This document shows positions 17,321-25,776 of a stretch of DNA of 64,000 bases, piece by piece (position 1 is the stretch's first letter; every line of letters starts with the position of its first letter). The DNA comes from Candidatus Delongbacteria bacterium. GTDB lineage: Bacteria; CAIWAD01. Where the stretch lies: assembly GCA_041675285.1 (NCBI GenBank), contig JBAYTZ010000011.1, positions 59,470 through 123,469 of the forward strand, given 5' to 3'. The notes below the pieces were generated by a model, which was not told the origin of the DNA, did not search any database, and saw nothing but the letters and a program-made list of their open reading frames with translations. The position numbers and the translations under genes are program-made.

Positions 17321-18303
17321 GGCGCGCGCCACACGCTTGCCGCGCCGGGCTCCTGTTGCTGGCCTGCCTGGCGACGGGCTGTCTGAAGGACGACCTGGAC
17401 GACGGGGGTCCGGCCGCCGGCGGGCTGGTCCTGAACGAGTTCTGCGCTTCCAACGGCGGCGGTTCCGTCGACGAGCTGGGCGAGGCCGACGATTGGGTGG
17501 AACTCCACAACCCCGGCCCGACGGCCCTGCCCCTGGACGGCCTTGCCCTCAGCGACGATCCGGGCGACCCGGACAAATTCGTCATCCAGGGCACGGACAG
17601 CCTGCTGGCCCCGGGCGGCTTCGTGGTGATCTGGTGCGACGACGAGACGCCCCCCGGGCCCTTCCACGCCCCTTTCAAGCTCAGCGCCGACGGCGAGACC
17701 CTGCAGCTGCGCGACGCGGCGGGCCGGCTGCTGGACGAGCGCGTCTTCGGGCCCCAGTTGCAGGACCAGAGCGAAGGCCGCGTGCCCGACGGAGCGGGAG
17801 ACTGGCAGACCCTGAACCCGCCCACGGCGGGCCAGCCCAACGAGCCGGACGGCGAGCCCGGGCCGGGCCGGCTGGTGGTCAACGAGCTGCTGGCCTCCAA
17901 CGACGCCTGCTGCGTGGACGAGCACGGCGAGTACGACGACTGGTTCGAACTCCACAACGCCGGCGGCACGGCCGTGCAGCTGGCCGGACTGTGGCTCAGC
18001 GACGATGCGGCCACGCCGCGGAAGTTCCAGCTGCTGCCCGGCGGCGACAGCCTGCTGGCCCCCGGGGCCTTCGCCGTGGTCTGGTGCGACAGCCAGCCCG
18101 GCCAGGGGCCCTTCCACGCCGCTTTCGCCCTGTCGGGCTCCGGCGAGGACGTGCTGGTCACGGCCGCCGACGGCGAGACGCGGCTGGAAACCGTCAGCTA
18201 TCCGGCCCAGCAGACAGACCGCTCGCTGGGCCGCCGGCCCGACGGCGGCGAGACCTGGCAAGCGTTCGACGTCCCCACGCCGGGGCACCCCAACCAGCCC
18301 TGA
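17317..18303 (+). CDS. lipoprotein with two lamin-tail domains
   Basis: Read from the GTG at 17317, which overlaps the porin stop, giving 328 residues. It has a short signal with a lipobox ending in Cys22 (LATGC), an Asp-rich linker, and two lamin-tail (LTD) domains at about 38-165 and 188-325. Each repeats the pattern VxNExxASN, a DDWxELHN block, LSDD, then GGD/TDSLLAPGxFxVxWCD and a final GxPNxP. The two copies are clearly duplicates. Bacterial LTDs are extracellular beta-sandwich modules often attached to nucleases, phosphatases or adhesins. No catalytic domain is present here. The location would be the outer membrane surface or periplasm. Confidence 0.83.
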   Translation: MRRAPHACRAGLLLLACLATGCLKDDLDDGGPAAGGLVLNEFCASNGGGSVDELGEADDWVELHNPGPTALPLDGLALSDDPGDPDKFVIQGTDSLLAPGGFVVIWCDDETPPGPFHAPFKLSADGETLQLRDAAGRLLDERVFGPQLQDQSEGRVPDGAGDWQTLNPPTAGQPNEPDGEPGPGRLVVNELLASNDACCVDEHGEYDDWFELHNAGGTAVQLAGLWLSDDAATPRKFQLLPGGDSLLAPGAFAVVWCDSQPGQGPFHAAFALSGSGEDVLVTAADGETRLETVSYPAQQTDRSLGRRPDGGETWQAFDVPTPGHPNQP

Positions 18304-18322
18304 GCCTGCGGAGGACCGACCG

Positions 18323-19045
18323 ATGCGCCGAGTATTCCTGTTGACCGCCTGGGGCCTGCTGGCCTTCTCCTGCTACGGGCAGGCGGAACCCGCGCCGACC
18401 TGGACGCTGCTGAGCGAGGTGCGCGTGCAGGTCCAGGAGCCTTCGGGCCTCTGTCTGGACCCGCTCAGCGGCCAGTTCTGGACCGTCTCCGACGAGACCG
18501 GCCTGGTGTATCGCTTCGATCCCACGGGCCGGGTCACCCGCACCCTGGCTTGGAGCGGCGACGACCTGGAGGGCATCTGCACGGATCCGCGCGACGGCAG
18601 CCTGTGGATCGTCGGCGAGCGCGACGGCCAGGCCGTGCACCTCTCCATCCACGGCACCGAGCTGGGGCGCTTCACCCTGGAGCCGGCCGCCGGGCGCGGC
18701 AACAGCGGCCTGGAGGGCATCGAGTGCGACGCCCGGGGTCATCTCTGGCTGCTGCAGGAGAAGGATCCCGGCCGCCTCTACCTCTGGGAGCCCGAGGGCG
18801 GGGCGCTGGAGATCCGGGAGCTGGACTTCGCCCGGGACTACTCGGGCCTGGCGCTGGATCCCGAGCGCGGCGGTTGCTGGGTGGTCAGCGACGAGTCGGA
18901 AAGCCTCACCTTCCTGGGGGACGACGGCCGGGTGTTGGAATACGCCCTGGGACTGGAGCGCTTGGAGGGCGTCGCTGTCGCCGGCGACAGCATCTGGGTC
19001 TTGTCCGATTCCAATGCGACTCTATTTGAAATCCAATTGCCGTAA
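18323..19045 (+). CDS. secreted YjiK/SdiA-regulated-like beta-propeller protein
   Basis: A 240-residue protein with an N-terminal signal peptide (about 1-25, including a Cys17 that could be a weak lipobox). The repeated blades read EPSGLCLDP-GQFWTVSDETGLVYRFD, DDLEGICTDPRDGSLWIVGERD, LEGIECDARGHLWLLQEKDPGRLYLW, YSGLALDPERGGCWVVSDESE and LEGVAVAGDSIWVLSDSN. This is the pattern of the SdiA-regulated family (E. coli YjiK) and resembles phytase-like or esterase-like propellers. The biochemical role of the family is not settled. It sits between two LTD genes on the same strand, 19 bases after one and 46 before the other. Confidence 0.7.
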   Translation: MRRVFLLTAWGLLAFSCYGQAEPAPTWTLLSEVRVQVQEPSGLCLDPLSGQFWTVSDETGLVYRFDPTGRVTRTLAWSGDDLEGICTDPRDGSLWIVGERDGQAVHLSIHGTELGRFTLEPAAGRGNSGLEGIECDARGHLWLLQEKDPGRLYLWEPEGGALEIRELDFARDYSGLALDPERGGCWVVSDESESLTFLGDDGRVLEYALGLERLEGVAVAGDSIWVLSDSNATLFEIQLP

Positions 19046-19091
19046 CACATGCGGCCGGCAGCTTGCCGGCCGGCAACCCGGAGACCACGCC

Positions 19092-19880
19092 ATGCTGCGA
19101 CTCCCCCTGGCCCTGCTGGCCACCTGTGCGTTCCTGACGGGACCGGCCGGGGCCCAGACCCTGCTGATCAACGAATTCCTGGCCTCCAACAACGCCGTCA
19201 ACACCGACGAATTCGGCGACCACGACGACTGGGCCGAGCTCTGGAACCACGGCGCCGAGCCGGTGGACCTGGGCGGCCTGTGGCTGAGCGACGGCGGCAC
19301 GCCCTGGCAGATCCCCACGGGTTCGCCGGAGATCACCACGGTGTCCGCCGGCGGCTTCGTCATCCTTTGGTTCGACGAAGAGCCCGACCAGGGGCCTCTG
19401 CACGTGGACGACAAGCTGGGCGCTTCGGGCGAGTCCGTCGTGCTCTACGCCGCCGATGGAAGCACGGAGCTGGATCGGCGGGACTTCGACGCCCAGACTT
19501 CGAACATCTCCGAGGGTCGCCAGTTCGACGGCTCCCAGGTCTGGGTGCCCTTCTCCACGCCCACCCCCGGCGCGAGCAACGGCCAAAGCGCCGTGGCCGT
19601 CCGGGAGCGGCCGGCGGGCCTGCGCCTGCTGGGCGCCGCGCCCAATCCCTTCAATCCCAGCACGACGGTGGAGTTCGAGCTGGCCCGTGCCGCCACGGTC
19701 AGCGCGCGCATCCACGATCTGGCGGGCCGGGAGGTCTGGAGCGCGGTGGAGCAGCAGCGCCCGGCCGGGCGGCACCACCTGGTCTGGCAGCCGGAGGCCG
19801 GCCAGGCCAGCGGCGTCTACTTCCTGACGCTGAGGGCGGGCTCCATCACGCAGACCCAGAAACTGTTGTTCGTCCAATAA
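19092..19880 (+). CDS. secreted LTD protein with C-terminal sorting domain
   Basis: A 262-residue protein: signal peptide (about 1-22, ending AGAQ), one LTD domain (about 24-165: LLINEFLASNNAVNTDEFGDHDDWAELWN and LGGLWLSDG), and a C-terminal sorting domain (about 178-262). The last contains LLGAAPNPFNPSTTVEFEL, LAGREVW and SGVYFLTLRAG. This type of domain directs or anchors proteins outside the cell in many FCB bacteria. It is distinct in sequence from the three longer copies at 33-37 kb. The LTD is close to those in the lipoprotein gene, suggesting in-cluster duplication. Confidence 0.83.
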   Translation: MLRLPLALLATCAFLTGPAGAQTLLINEFLASNNAVNTDEFGDHDDWAELWNHGAEPVDLGGLWLSDGGTPWQIPTGSPEITTVSAGGFVILWFDEEPDQGPLHVDDKLGASGESVVLYAADGSTELDRRDFDAQTSNISEGRQFDGSQVWVPFSTPTPGASNGQSAVAVRERPAGLRLLGAAPNPFNPSTTVEFELARAATVSARIHDLAGREVWSAVEQQRPAGRHHLVWQPEAGQASGVYFLTLRAGSITQTQKLLFVQ

Positions 19881-19901
19881 CCCGCAATGAAGGAGCACGG
19901 C

Positions 19902-22196
19902 ATGAAGTGGGGACTGACCACCGCGTTGGTGCTGCTGGGCACGCGCCTGGGCATGGCCGACGTGGTCATCAACGAATTGCACTACAACCCGCCCACCAGC
20001 CAGGGCGACGACAACTTCTATGAGTTCCTGGAGCTGGTGAACACCGGCGCCGCGGAGGTGGATCTGGGCGGCTGGGTTCTCAGCGGCGTGGCCCACACCT
20101 TCGCCCCGGGCACGCTGATCCCGGCGGGCGGCTATCTGGTGCTGGCCAAGGACGCCGCCACCATCCAGACGGCCTACGGCCTGACGGGCGTGGTGCAGTG
20201 GGGCAGCGGCAACTTGGACAACGGCGGCGAGCTGGTCCGCCTCCAGGACGCCGCCTTCGCCGTGGTGGACGAGGTGCTCTACGACGACACGGCGGAGTGG
20301 GATGGCCCGCTGGCCGACGGCGGCGGCAGCTCGCTGGAACTGAAGAACCCGGCGCTGAACAACAACACGGTCAGTTCATGGGGCGCCAGCAGCACGGCGC
20401 TGGGCACGCCCGGCGCGCAGAACTCCATCTACGAGAGCGACGCCTTCCCCAGCGTGAGCGGCCTGGCCCACCTGCCCCTCCAGCCGAACTCGACGGATGC
20501 CGTCACACTGAGCGCCCAGGTGCAGGACGACCAGGGTCTGCTGGCCGTCACCCTGTCCTGGGACACGGGCGGCACTCCGGTGGACGTGCCCATGACGGCC
20601 AACGGCAACACCTGGTCCGCGCTGATCGGCCCCTTCGCCGACGGCACCGTCGTGAACGTCACTGTGGAGGCCGAGGACACGGCCAACCAAGTGACCACCA
20701 GCAACCTTTATTCCTTCTTCGTCACCGACGACGCCGTCACCGACGCCGACATCATGTTCACGGAGGTCCAGTACACGGACGCCTGTTTCGGCGGCGACGA
20801 CTGGGTGGAGCTCCACAACGCCTCCGGCGCGGACCTCGACCTGGGCGGCTGGATCTTCAAGGACAACGACGACACGCACGTCTTCACCCTCCCCGCGGGC
20901 ACTCTGATCCCCGCCGGCGGCTATCTGGTGCTGGCCCAGAACGCCGCGCAGCTGACGGCCAACTACGGGATCAGCAACGTGGTGGGCGATTTCGGTTTCG
21001 GGCTGAGCAGCACGGGCGACGCCGTGCGCCTGTTCACGCCCTGGGGCGTGGTGGTGGACCAAGTGAGCTACGACATCGTGGCGCCCTGGCCCGGCCCGCC
21101 CGTGGGCAGCGGTCCCTCACTTAGCCTGCTCAGTCCTGCGTTGGACAACAGCCTGGGATCCAGCTGGGCGCCCTCCGGCGCTCCCTGCGGCACGCCGGGC
21201 CTGGCCAACGCCAGCGACATCTGGCCGCCCGTGGTGACCCTGGCCGGTTTCCACAGCGCCGACCGCGTGCGCGTCTTCTTCAATGAGAACGTGGACGCCG
21301 CCAGCGCCGGCACCCCGTCCCACTACAGCCTGGACGGCCTGCCCTGCCTGGGCGCGAGCCTGGTGGACAGCGTCACCGTGGCGCTGGACTTCGGCGTGCT
21401 CTCCGTCCAGGGCCAGACCTATCAACTGTCGGTGGCCGGCGTCCAGGACCTGGCGGGCAACGCCTCCCTGGCCGTGACCCTGCCGCTGGTCTACTGGCCG
21501 GCGGGCAGCGTGGTGGTGAATGAAATCCTGCAGAATCCGCTGGCCGTCTCCGACGACTTCGGCGAGTGGTTCGAGGTGTACAACCCCAACGCCTTCGCGG
21601 TCAATCTGCGCAACTGGTGGTTGGAGGATGAGGGGACGGATTCGCATCTGATCTCGCCGGACGCCGATCTCGTCTGCGCCCCCGGCGGCTATCTGGTGCT
21701 GGCCATGAACGGCAACCCGGCGGAGAACGGCGGCGTCACGCCCGACTACGTCTACAGCGGGGTCACGCTGACCAACGGGGCCGACGAACTGATCCTGCGG
21801 GCCGGCTTGACAGTGGTGGACCGCGTGGCCTACGACGGCGGCCCCACCTTCCCCGATCCCAACGGCGCGTCGATGGAACTCAAATCCACCGCGTTGGACA
21901 ACGCGCTGGCCGCGTCTTGGCTGCCCGCCTACACGTCCTTCGGCGCCGGCGACCTGGGCACCCCGGGCGCGCTTAACAGCGTTTCCAGCCTGGCGGCCCC
22001 GCAGCTGGGCATCCAAGTGGCCGGCGGTCTGGCAACCCTGAGTTGGACAGCCGTTCCCGGCGCGCTGGAGTACGAGCTGTCCAGCGCTCCGGCGCCGGAC
22101 GGGCCCTGGATGGTGGAGGCCGTCACGGCCGCCACGACCCTCAGCCTGCCCCAGTCCACAGCCCTGCGCTTCTACGAGGTGCGGGCCCGCAACTGA
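19902..22196 (+). CDS. large secreted multi-LTD / Ig-like protein
   Basis: A 764-residue protein. Two in-frame ATGs exist (19887 and 19902); the second is chosen because AAGGAG lies 7 bases before it, between the two. After a short signal (1-19) come LTD1 (about 20-170), an Ig-like module (185-275), LTD2 (285-435), a second Ig-like or 'big' module (445-540), LTD3 (545-690) and an FN3-like tail. LTD hallmarks are INELHYNPP, FYEFLELVNTG and DLGGW, with IPAGGYLVLA in LTD1 and LTD2 and APGGYLVLA in LTD3. Unlike its neighbour it has no PNPFNP sorting domain. No catalytic residues are visible. It probably acts as a surface or matrix protein; binding partner unknown. Confidence 0.82.
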   Translation: MKWGLTTALVLLGTRLGMADVVINELHYNPPTSQGDDNFYEFLELVNTGAAEVDLGGWVLSGVAHTFAPGTLIPAGGYLVLAKDAATIQTAYGLTGVVQWGSGNLDNGGELVRLQDAAFAVVDEVLYDDTAEWDGPLADGGGSSLELKNPALNNNTVSSWGASSTALGTPGAQNSIYESDAFPSVSGLAHLPLQPNSTDAVTLSAQVQDDQGLLAVTLSWDTGGTPVDVPMTANGNTWSALIGPFADGTVVNVTVEAEDTANQVTTSNLYSFFVTDDAVTDADIMFTEVQYTDACFGGDDWVELHNASGADLDLGGWIFKDNDDTHVFTLPAGTLIPAGGYLVLAQNAAQLTANYGISNVVGDFGFGLSSTGDAVRLFTPWGVVVDQVSYDIVAPWPGPPVGSGPSLSLLSPALDNSLGSSWAPSGAPCGTPGLANASDIWPPVVTLAGFHSADRVRVFFNENVDAASAGTPSHYSLDGLPCLGASLVDSVTVALDFGVLSVQGQTYQLSVAGVQDLAGNASLAVTLPLVYWPAGSVVVNEILQNPLAVSDDFGEWFEVYNPNAFAVNLRNWWLEDEGTDSHLISPDADLVCAPGGYLVLAMNGNPAENGGVTPDYVYSGVTLTNGADELILRAGLTVVDRVAYDGGPTFPDPNGASMELKSTALDNALAASWLPAYTSFGAGDLGTPGALNSVSSLAAPQLGIQVAGGLATLSWTAVPGALEYELSSAPAPDGPWMVEAVTAATTLSLPQSTALRFYEVRARN

Positions 22197-22220
22197 CCTT
22201 CCGACCTCCGTGTGACAAGC

Positions 22221-22256
22221 CAGGGGCGGTCCTCCACGTGGGAGAACCGCCCCTGC
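22221..22256. terminator. bidirectional terminator hairpin
   Basis: A near-perfect inverted repeat: CAGGGGCGGTCCTCC pairs with GGGAGAACCGCCCCTG over a short loop. It lies 24 bases after the LTD gene and 24 bases before the end of the convergent cpoB gene. No long U-tract follows on either strand, so it may act by its very stable stem. Confidence 0.75.
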
Positions 22257-22279
22257 GCGGTCTCACGGGTCCGGCTGGA

Positions 22280-23050
22280 TTACTTGCCCAGTTCCTCCAG
22301 CCGCTCCTTGGCCAGTTCGGCCTCCGGACGGTTGGGCCAGCGCTTGCGCACGGTGTCCAGCAGGCTGCGGGCCTGCTCGGTCTTGCCCTTGCCCGCGAGG
22401 ATCAGCGAGCGGCGCAGCATGGAGGCCGGCACCTGGGCGTGATCCGGGTGGCTCTTCTCGAAGCGCTCGTACTGGGTCAGCGCCGAGTCCGGCTGCTGCT
22501 CCGAGAGCCAGGTGTCGCCGATCCAGTAGCGGCAGAGCGCCACCATCTCGCCCTTGGGGAAACGGGTGAGGTATTCGCGGAAGCCCGAGCGCGCCAGTTC
22601 CGGCAGGCCGCGCACGCGGTCCAGGGTGGCCTGGTTGTAGAGCCAGGAGGGATCCGCCAGCGCCAGGCTGTCCCGCTGCTGGCGCAGGCCCTGGCGGGCC
22701 AGGATCAGGTTCAGCTCGTCCACTTTCTGGGCCAGGCGCCGGTTGTAGGTGCCCGCGTCGTCCAGGGTGGAGCGCACCTCGGTCAGCAGGTTGCGCAGAT
22801 CCTCCGTCCCCTGGAGCTGGTCGGCCTTGAGCAGGCGCAGCACGGCCTCCGTGTCCCGGAAGCGCTCCTTCAGGAACTCAACCCGCCCGATGAGCAGGCT
22901 GTCCTGCTCGGTCTGCCGGCTCTCCACCCGGTCCACCTTGCCCTTGATGTGCGCCAGATCCTCCTGGAAGGCGACGATCTCGCTGCGCGAGGCGCAGCCC
23001 GACAACAGGGCGGCGGCCGCCAGGGCCAGAATCAGCAGCTGCTGTCTCAC
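22280..23050 (-). CDS. Tol-Pal-associated TPR lipoprotein, CpoB/YbgF-like
   Basis: A 256-residue protein from the GTG at 23050, which has AAGGAGT 6 bases upstream; sequence before it comes from a repeat element and is not protein-like. A lipobox ends at Cys19 (LLSGC). Residues about 20-130 form a coiled-coil, and the C-terminal half is TPR-like, with YNQATLDRVRGLPELARSGFREYLTRFPKG and WIGDTWLSEQQPDSALTQYERF. This is the layout of CpoB, which coordinates outer-membrane constriction and peptidoglycan synthesis. It differs from CpoB in being a lipoprotein. It is the last gene of the Tol-Pal operon, its usual place. Confidence 0.83.
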   Translation of the reverse strand: MRQQLLILALAAAALLSGCASRSEIVAFQEDLAHIKGKVDRVESRQTEQDSLLIGRVEFLKERFRDTEAVLRLLKADQLQGTEDLRNLLTEVRSTLDDAGTYNRRLAQKVDELNLILARQGLRQQRDSLALADPSWLYNQATLDRVRGLPELARSGFREYLTRFPKGEMVALCRYWIGDTWLSEQQPDSALTQYERFEKSHPDHAQVPASMLRRSLILAGKGKTEQARSLLDTVRKRWPNRPEAELAKERLEELGK

Positions 23051-23110
23051 GGCGTACTCCTTGTCTTTCCAGGCAACCCGGTCGATCGGCGCACGAGGCG
23101 AAGCCAATCT

Positions 23111-23160
23111 CTTCCCCCACCCCCGGTGGGGGAAGCCGCGCCGCAGGCGCGAATGGGGGC
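23111..23160 (-). repeat. dispersed palindromic intergenic repeat, copy 1
   Basis: A CTTCCCCCACCCCCGGTGGG hairpin arm followed by a CGC-rich stretch and ATGGGGGC. It is the inverted counterpart of the copy at 23178-23231, with which it could pair head to head. Located in the cpoB-tolB gap. Confidence 0.7.
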
Positions 23161-23177
23161 ATTGAAAAGTCCTGAGT

Positions 23178-23231
23178 GCCCCCATCCCCCGCCGCTGCGC
23201 GGCGCCTTCCCCCGCCGGGGGCGGGGGAAGG
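23178..23231 (+). repeat. dispersed palindromic intergenic repeat, copy 2
   Basis: Reads GCCCCCATCCCCCGCCGC, an inner hairpin around GCGC, then GGCGCCTTCCCCC and a GGGGGAAGG closing arm. The reverse complement of 61895-61948 is almost the same sequence, so this is a dispersed family, not a chance palindrome. Confidence 0.75.
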
Positions 23232-23241
23232 AAATCGGCGG

Positions 23242-24594
23242 TCAGTCCAGTTTCACCGGTTCCCAGGAGGGACTCTCGCCCCCGCCCTTGCTGAGCTGCC
23301 GCCGGCCCGTGCCGTCGGCCAGCATCACCCAGACCTCGTTCTTCCAGCTATAGGCCAGGTGCTGGCCGTCCGGCGACCAGCGCGGATCGAAGTGGTTGCC
23401 CGTCTCGTCGGTCAGGCGCACCCAGTCGCTGCCGTCCGGGCGCATCTGGAAGATCTGCCAGCCGTTGCGCTCCCGGGAAATGAAAGCGATCCAGTCCCCG
23501 TCCGGCGACCAGGAGGGGCAGTCGGAGCCCGTCCCGATGAAACTGATCCGCTGCTCGTCCACGCCGTCCGAAGTGATGGTGTAGAGCTGCAGGCTGCCGC
23601 TGCGGTCGCTGGCGAAGACGAGGTGGCGGCCGTCGGGCGCCCACGAGGGATTGGTCTCGATGGCCGGGTGGTGCGTCAACCGGCGCGGCTCGCCCGTGCG
23701 CCGTCCGGTGGCCGGATCCATCGGGATCAAGTAGATGTCCGTGTTGGCCTTGACCGTGGCCGCGCAGGCCAGCCAGCGGCCGTCGGGACTCCAGGCCGGT
23801 GCGGCCTCGGACTCGGGACCGCCGAGTACCAGCTCGGCCTCTCCGCCGGCGACGGCGCCCACCCAGATGTCGGCGCCGCGCTCCGGATGCACCTGGGTCC
23901 AGGCGTAGAAGCGGCCGCTGGGCGCCCAGGCCGGCATCACGCGCGTCTTGCCGCTGCGGCTCAGGGCCTGGCGCTCTTCCCCGAAGAAATCCGCCAGCAC
24001 CAGCTGCGTGCCGCCGCGCTCCGCCTGCACGTAGAGCACGCGCGAGCCGAAGGGGGCGCGAAAGCCGGTCAACAGCAGCAGGATTTCCTGGGCCAGGCTC
24101 TCGGCCTGGCGCGCGGCCTGCTCGTCCAGCTTGATGATCCAGGTGGCGAGCGGCGCGCCGCCGCTGTAGTTCAGCAGGCTGACTTCCACGGTCTCCGGCT
24201 TGCCGCCCGTCTTGATGCGCTCGTCCAGCCGCACCAGGCTGGCCAGTTCGGCCTCGCTCAGGCTCTTGGGGTCCGGCGAGCCGTACCAGAGCTTGAGCGT
24301 GCCCGCCAGCGTGAGGGCCTGCCGCAGCCGGTTCTCGAAGGTCAACAGCTGGACAGAGCCCGCCAGTGGGGCTTCCAGCACCAGGCCGGGCCGGAAGTAG
24401 CTCAGGGTGCGGGCTTCCAGCGCCACCTCGGGGACCGTCCCAGGTGGGAAGAAGCCGCCGACGGGCATGTCGTCGTCCGCCGCCCGCGCCGGCCGGGCCG
24501 CGCTCAGCAGCAGGACGAGCAGCAGGGGGAGGATCCGCGTCAGGAAGTGCGGGCGCCGGCACAGAGCCAGCTGGGGAGGCTTATTCGTCCACAA
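23242..24594 (-). CDS. tolB: Tol-Pal system beta-propeller protein TolB
   Basis: The periplasmic component that links Pal to the inner-membrane Tol complex. 450 residues: a signal peptide (hydrophobic core about 19-31, cleavage near residue 38), an N-terminal domain (about 45-190) and a WD40-like propeller with repeated SPDGRWLA, APDGRHLVFASDRSGS, SPDGDWIAFIS and SPDGQHLAYSW blocks. The start is uncertain: the best frame begins with a TTG at 24594, overlapping the tonB/tolA gene by 14 bases, and no ATG or GTG is available before the signal peptide. Position in the operon supports the call. Confidence 0.92.
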   Translation of the reverse strand: MWTNKPPQLALCRRPHFLTRILPLLLVLLLSAARPARAADDDMPVGGFFPPGTVPEVALEARTLSYFRPGLVLEAPLAGSVQLLTFENRLRQALTLAGTLKLWYGSPDPKSLSEAELASLVRLDERIKTGGKPETVEVSLLNYSGGAPLATWIIKLDEQAARQAESLAQEILLLLTGFRAPFGSRVLYVQAERGGTQLVLADFFGEERQALSRSGKTRVMPAWAPSGRFYAWTQVHPERGADIWVGAVAGGEAELVLGGPESEAAPAWSPDGRWLACAATVKANTDIYLIPMDPATGRRTGEPRRLTHHPAIETNPSWAPDGRHLVFASDRSGSLQLYTITSDGVDEQRISFIGTGSDCPSWSPDGDWIAFISRERNGWQIFQMRPDGSDWVRLTDETGNHFDPRWSPDGQHLAYSWKNEVWVMLADGTGRRQLSKGGGESPSWEPVKLD

Positions 24595-25339
24595 AAGTGA
24601 AAGTCACTCCGATCTGGTCGTAGGGAAACACCGGCGGCAACGGGGGCAGAACGGCCCGGGTGATGGAGCTGCGGCCCGCCAGATCCAACCCGGGCAGGCC
24701 CGATTCGCCCACCTGCTCCAACTGGCTCACCCGGCCCTGGCGGTCCACCAGGAAGTGGAAGACCGCCTTGCGCCCGCTGGAGCGGGCCGGGTACTTGAAG
24801 GTGCGCTGGATGGAATTCTCCAGCCGCACCAGATACTGACTCATGCCTTCCAGCCCGGGCTGGTCCGCCGTCGCGCCCGTGCGGCTGCTGCCGGCGCCCC
24901 GGGGTCCGGCTCCCGCGTCGCTGCCCGCGCGGCGGGTCCGCTCCCCCGGCGCCGCCGGGCGCGTGGCCTGGTCGGACTCGCGCCGGGGACGTTCAGGTTC
25001 CCGGGCGGGCTGGGCGGGGGTCGTCGGACGGGGATTGGGCGTGCGGGCCATGGTGGGGGCGGAGTTGCGGGCCGCGGGGGCGGCGGGTTCCGGGGCGGGC
25101 GCCGCGCTCTCCTCCGGCTGGGCGGCGGGCGTCTCTGCAGGAGGCGCGTCGCTGACCCAGCCCGGCCGGTTCATCCCGCCGCCGGCCTGGCGCACCAAGC
25201 GCACATGGACGGCCTCGGGTCGCTTCAGGCTGGGGCCGCCCCACCAGAGGAGCAATAGAATCCCCGCGTGCAGGGCCAGCGAGGCCAGCACCGGGCGCCC
25301 CAGGGGCGATCCGCCCGTCCGGCGCCGGTGGGTGCTCAT
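24581..25339 (-). CDS. TolA/TonB-like energy transducer
   Basis: A 252-residue protein with an N-terminal membrane anchor (about 18-36, LASLALHAGILLLLWW), a long Pro/Ala/Glu/Arg-rich periplasmic spacer (about 60-155), and a C-terminal TonB-type domain (about 165-252) with GRKAVFHFLVDRQGRVSQLEQVGESG. In the Tol system TolA carries force from TolQR to the outer membrane, and in FCB bacteria a TonB-type protein often takes this place. Its position between tolR and tolB argues for the TolA role. It overlaps tolR by 4 bases. Confidence 0.85.
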   Translation of the reverse strand: MSTHRRRTGGSPLGRPVLASLALHAGILLLLWWGGPSLKRPEAVHVRLVRQAGGGMNRPGWVSDAPPAETPAAQPEESAAPAPEPAAPAARNSAPTMARTPNPRPTTPAQPAREPERPRRESDQATRPAAPGERTRRAGSDAGAGPRGAGSSRTGATADQPGLEGMSQYLVRLENSIQRTFKYPARSSGRKAVFHFLVDRQGRVSQLEQVGESGLPGLDLAGRSSITRAVLPPLPPVFPYDQIGVTFTFVDE

Positions 25340-25776
25340 GGGAGTTGGGAATCCCGGGGGGGCGGGTCGGTCATCAGGCCCACGTCCTCGAAGCCGGCTT
25401 CGCGGATGCGGTCCAGCAGGCCCACCACCTCGCCGTAGGCCACGCGCTCGTCGGCGGCCAGGAAGACGGGCAGGGAGCGGGCGGCGGCGCTGTCGCCCTC
25501 CGTCAGCAGCAGGGCCTCGTCCAGCAGGCGCGCGCCCAACTCCTGGGCCCGGACGCTCTCCCGGCCCAGCATCAGCTGGCCGTCCCGGCGCAGTTCCACG
25601 GTGACCCCGCGGTCGCCGCGCCGCTGACCGCTCTCGGACTGGGGCAGGCCCACTTCGAGGGCGGTCTTCAGCACGGGTGCCGTGATCATGAAAATGACCA
25701 ATAGCACCAGGAAGACGTCCACCAGGGGAGTGACGTTGATCTCGGAGAGCGGACCCCGGTCGGGCGCGGCTTTCAT
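25336..25776 (-). CDS. tolR: ExbD/TolR-family proton-channel subunit
   Basis: A 146-residue protein with one membrane helix (about 18-36). INVTPLVDVFLVLLVIFMI contains Asp20, the conserved proton-path aspartate of TolR/ExbD. The periplasmic part ends with VPVFLAADERVAYGEVVGLLDRIREAG-type sequence as in the family. It works with TolQ to turn proton motive force into movement of the TolA-like protein. Four-base overlaps on both sides show a tightly coupled operon. Confidence 0.9.
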   Translation of the reverse strand: MKAAPDRGPLSEINVTPLVDVFLVLLVIFMITAPVLKTALEVGLPQSESGQRRGDRGVTVELRRDGQLMLGRESVRAQELGARLLDEALLLTEGDSAAARSLPVFLAADERVAYGEVVGLLDRIREAGFEDVGLMTDPPPRDSQLP

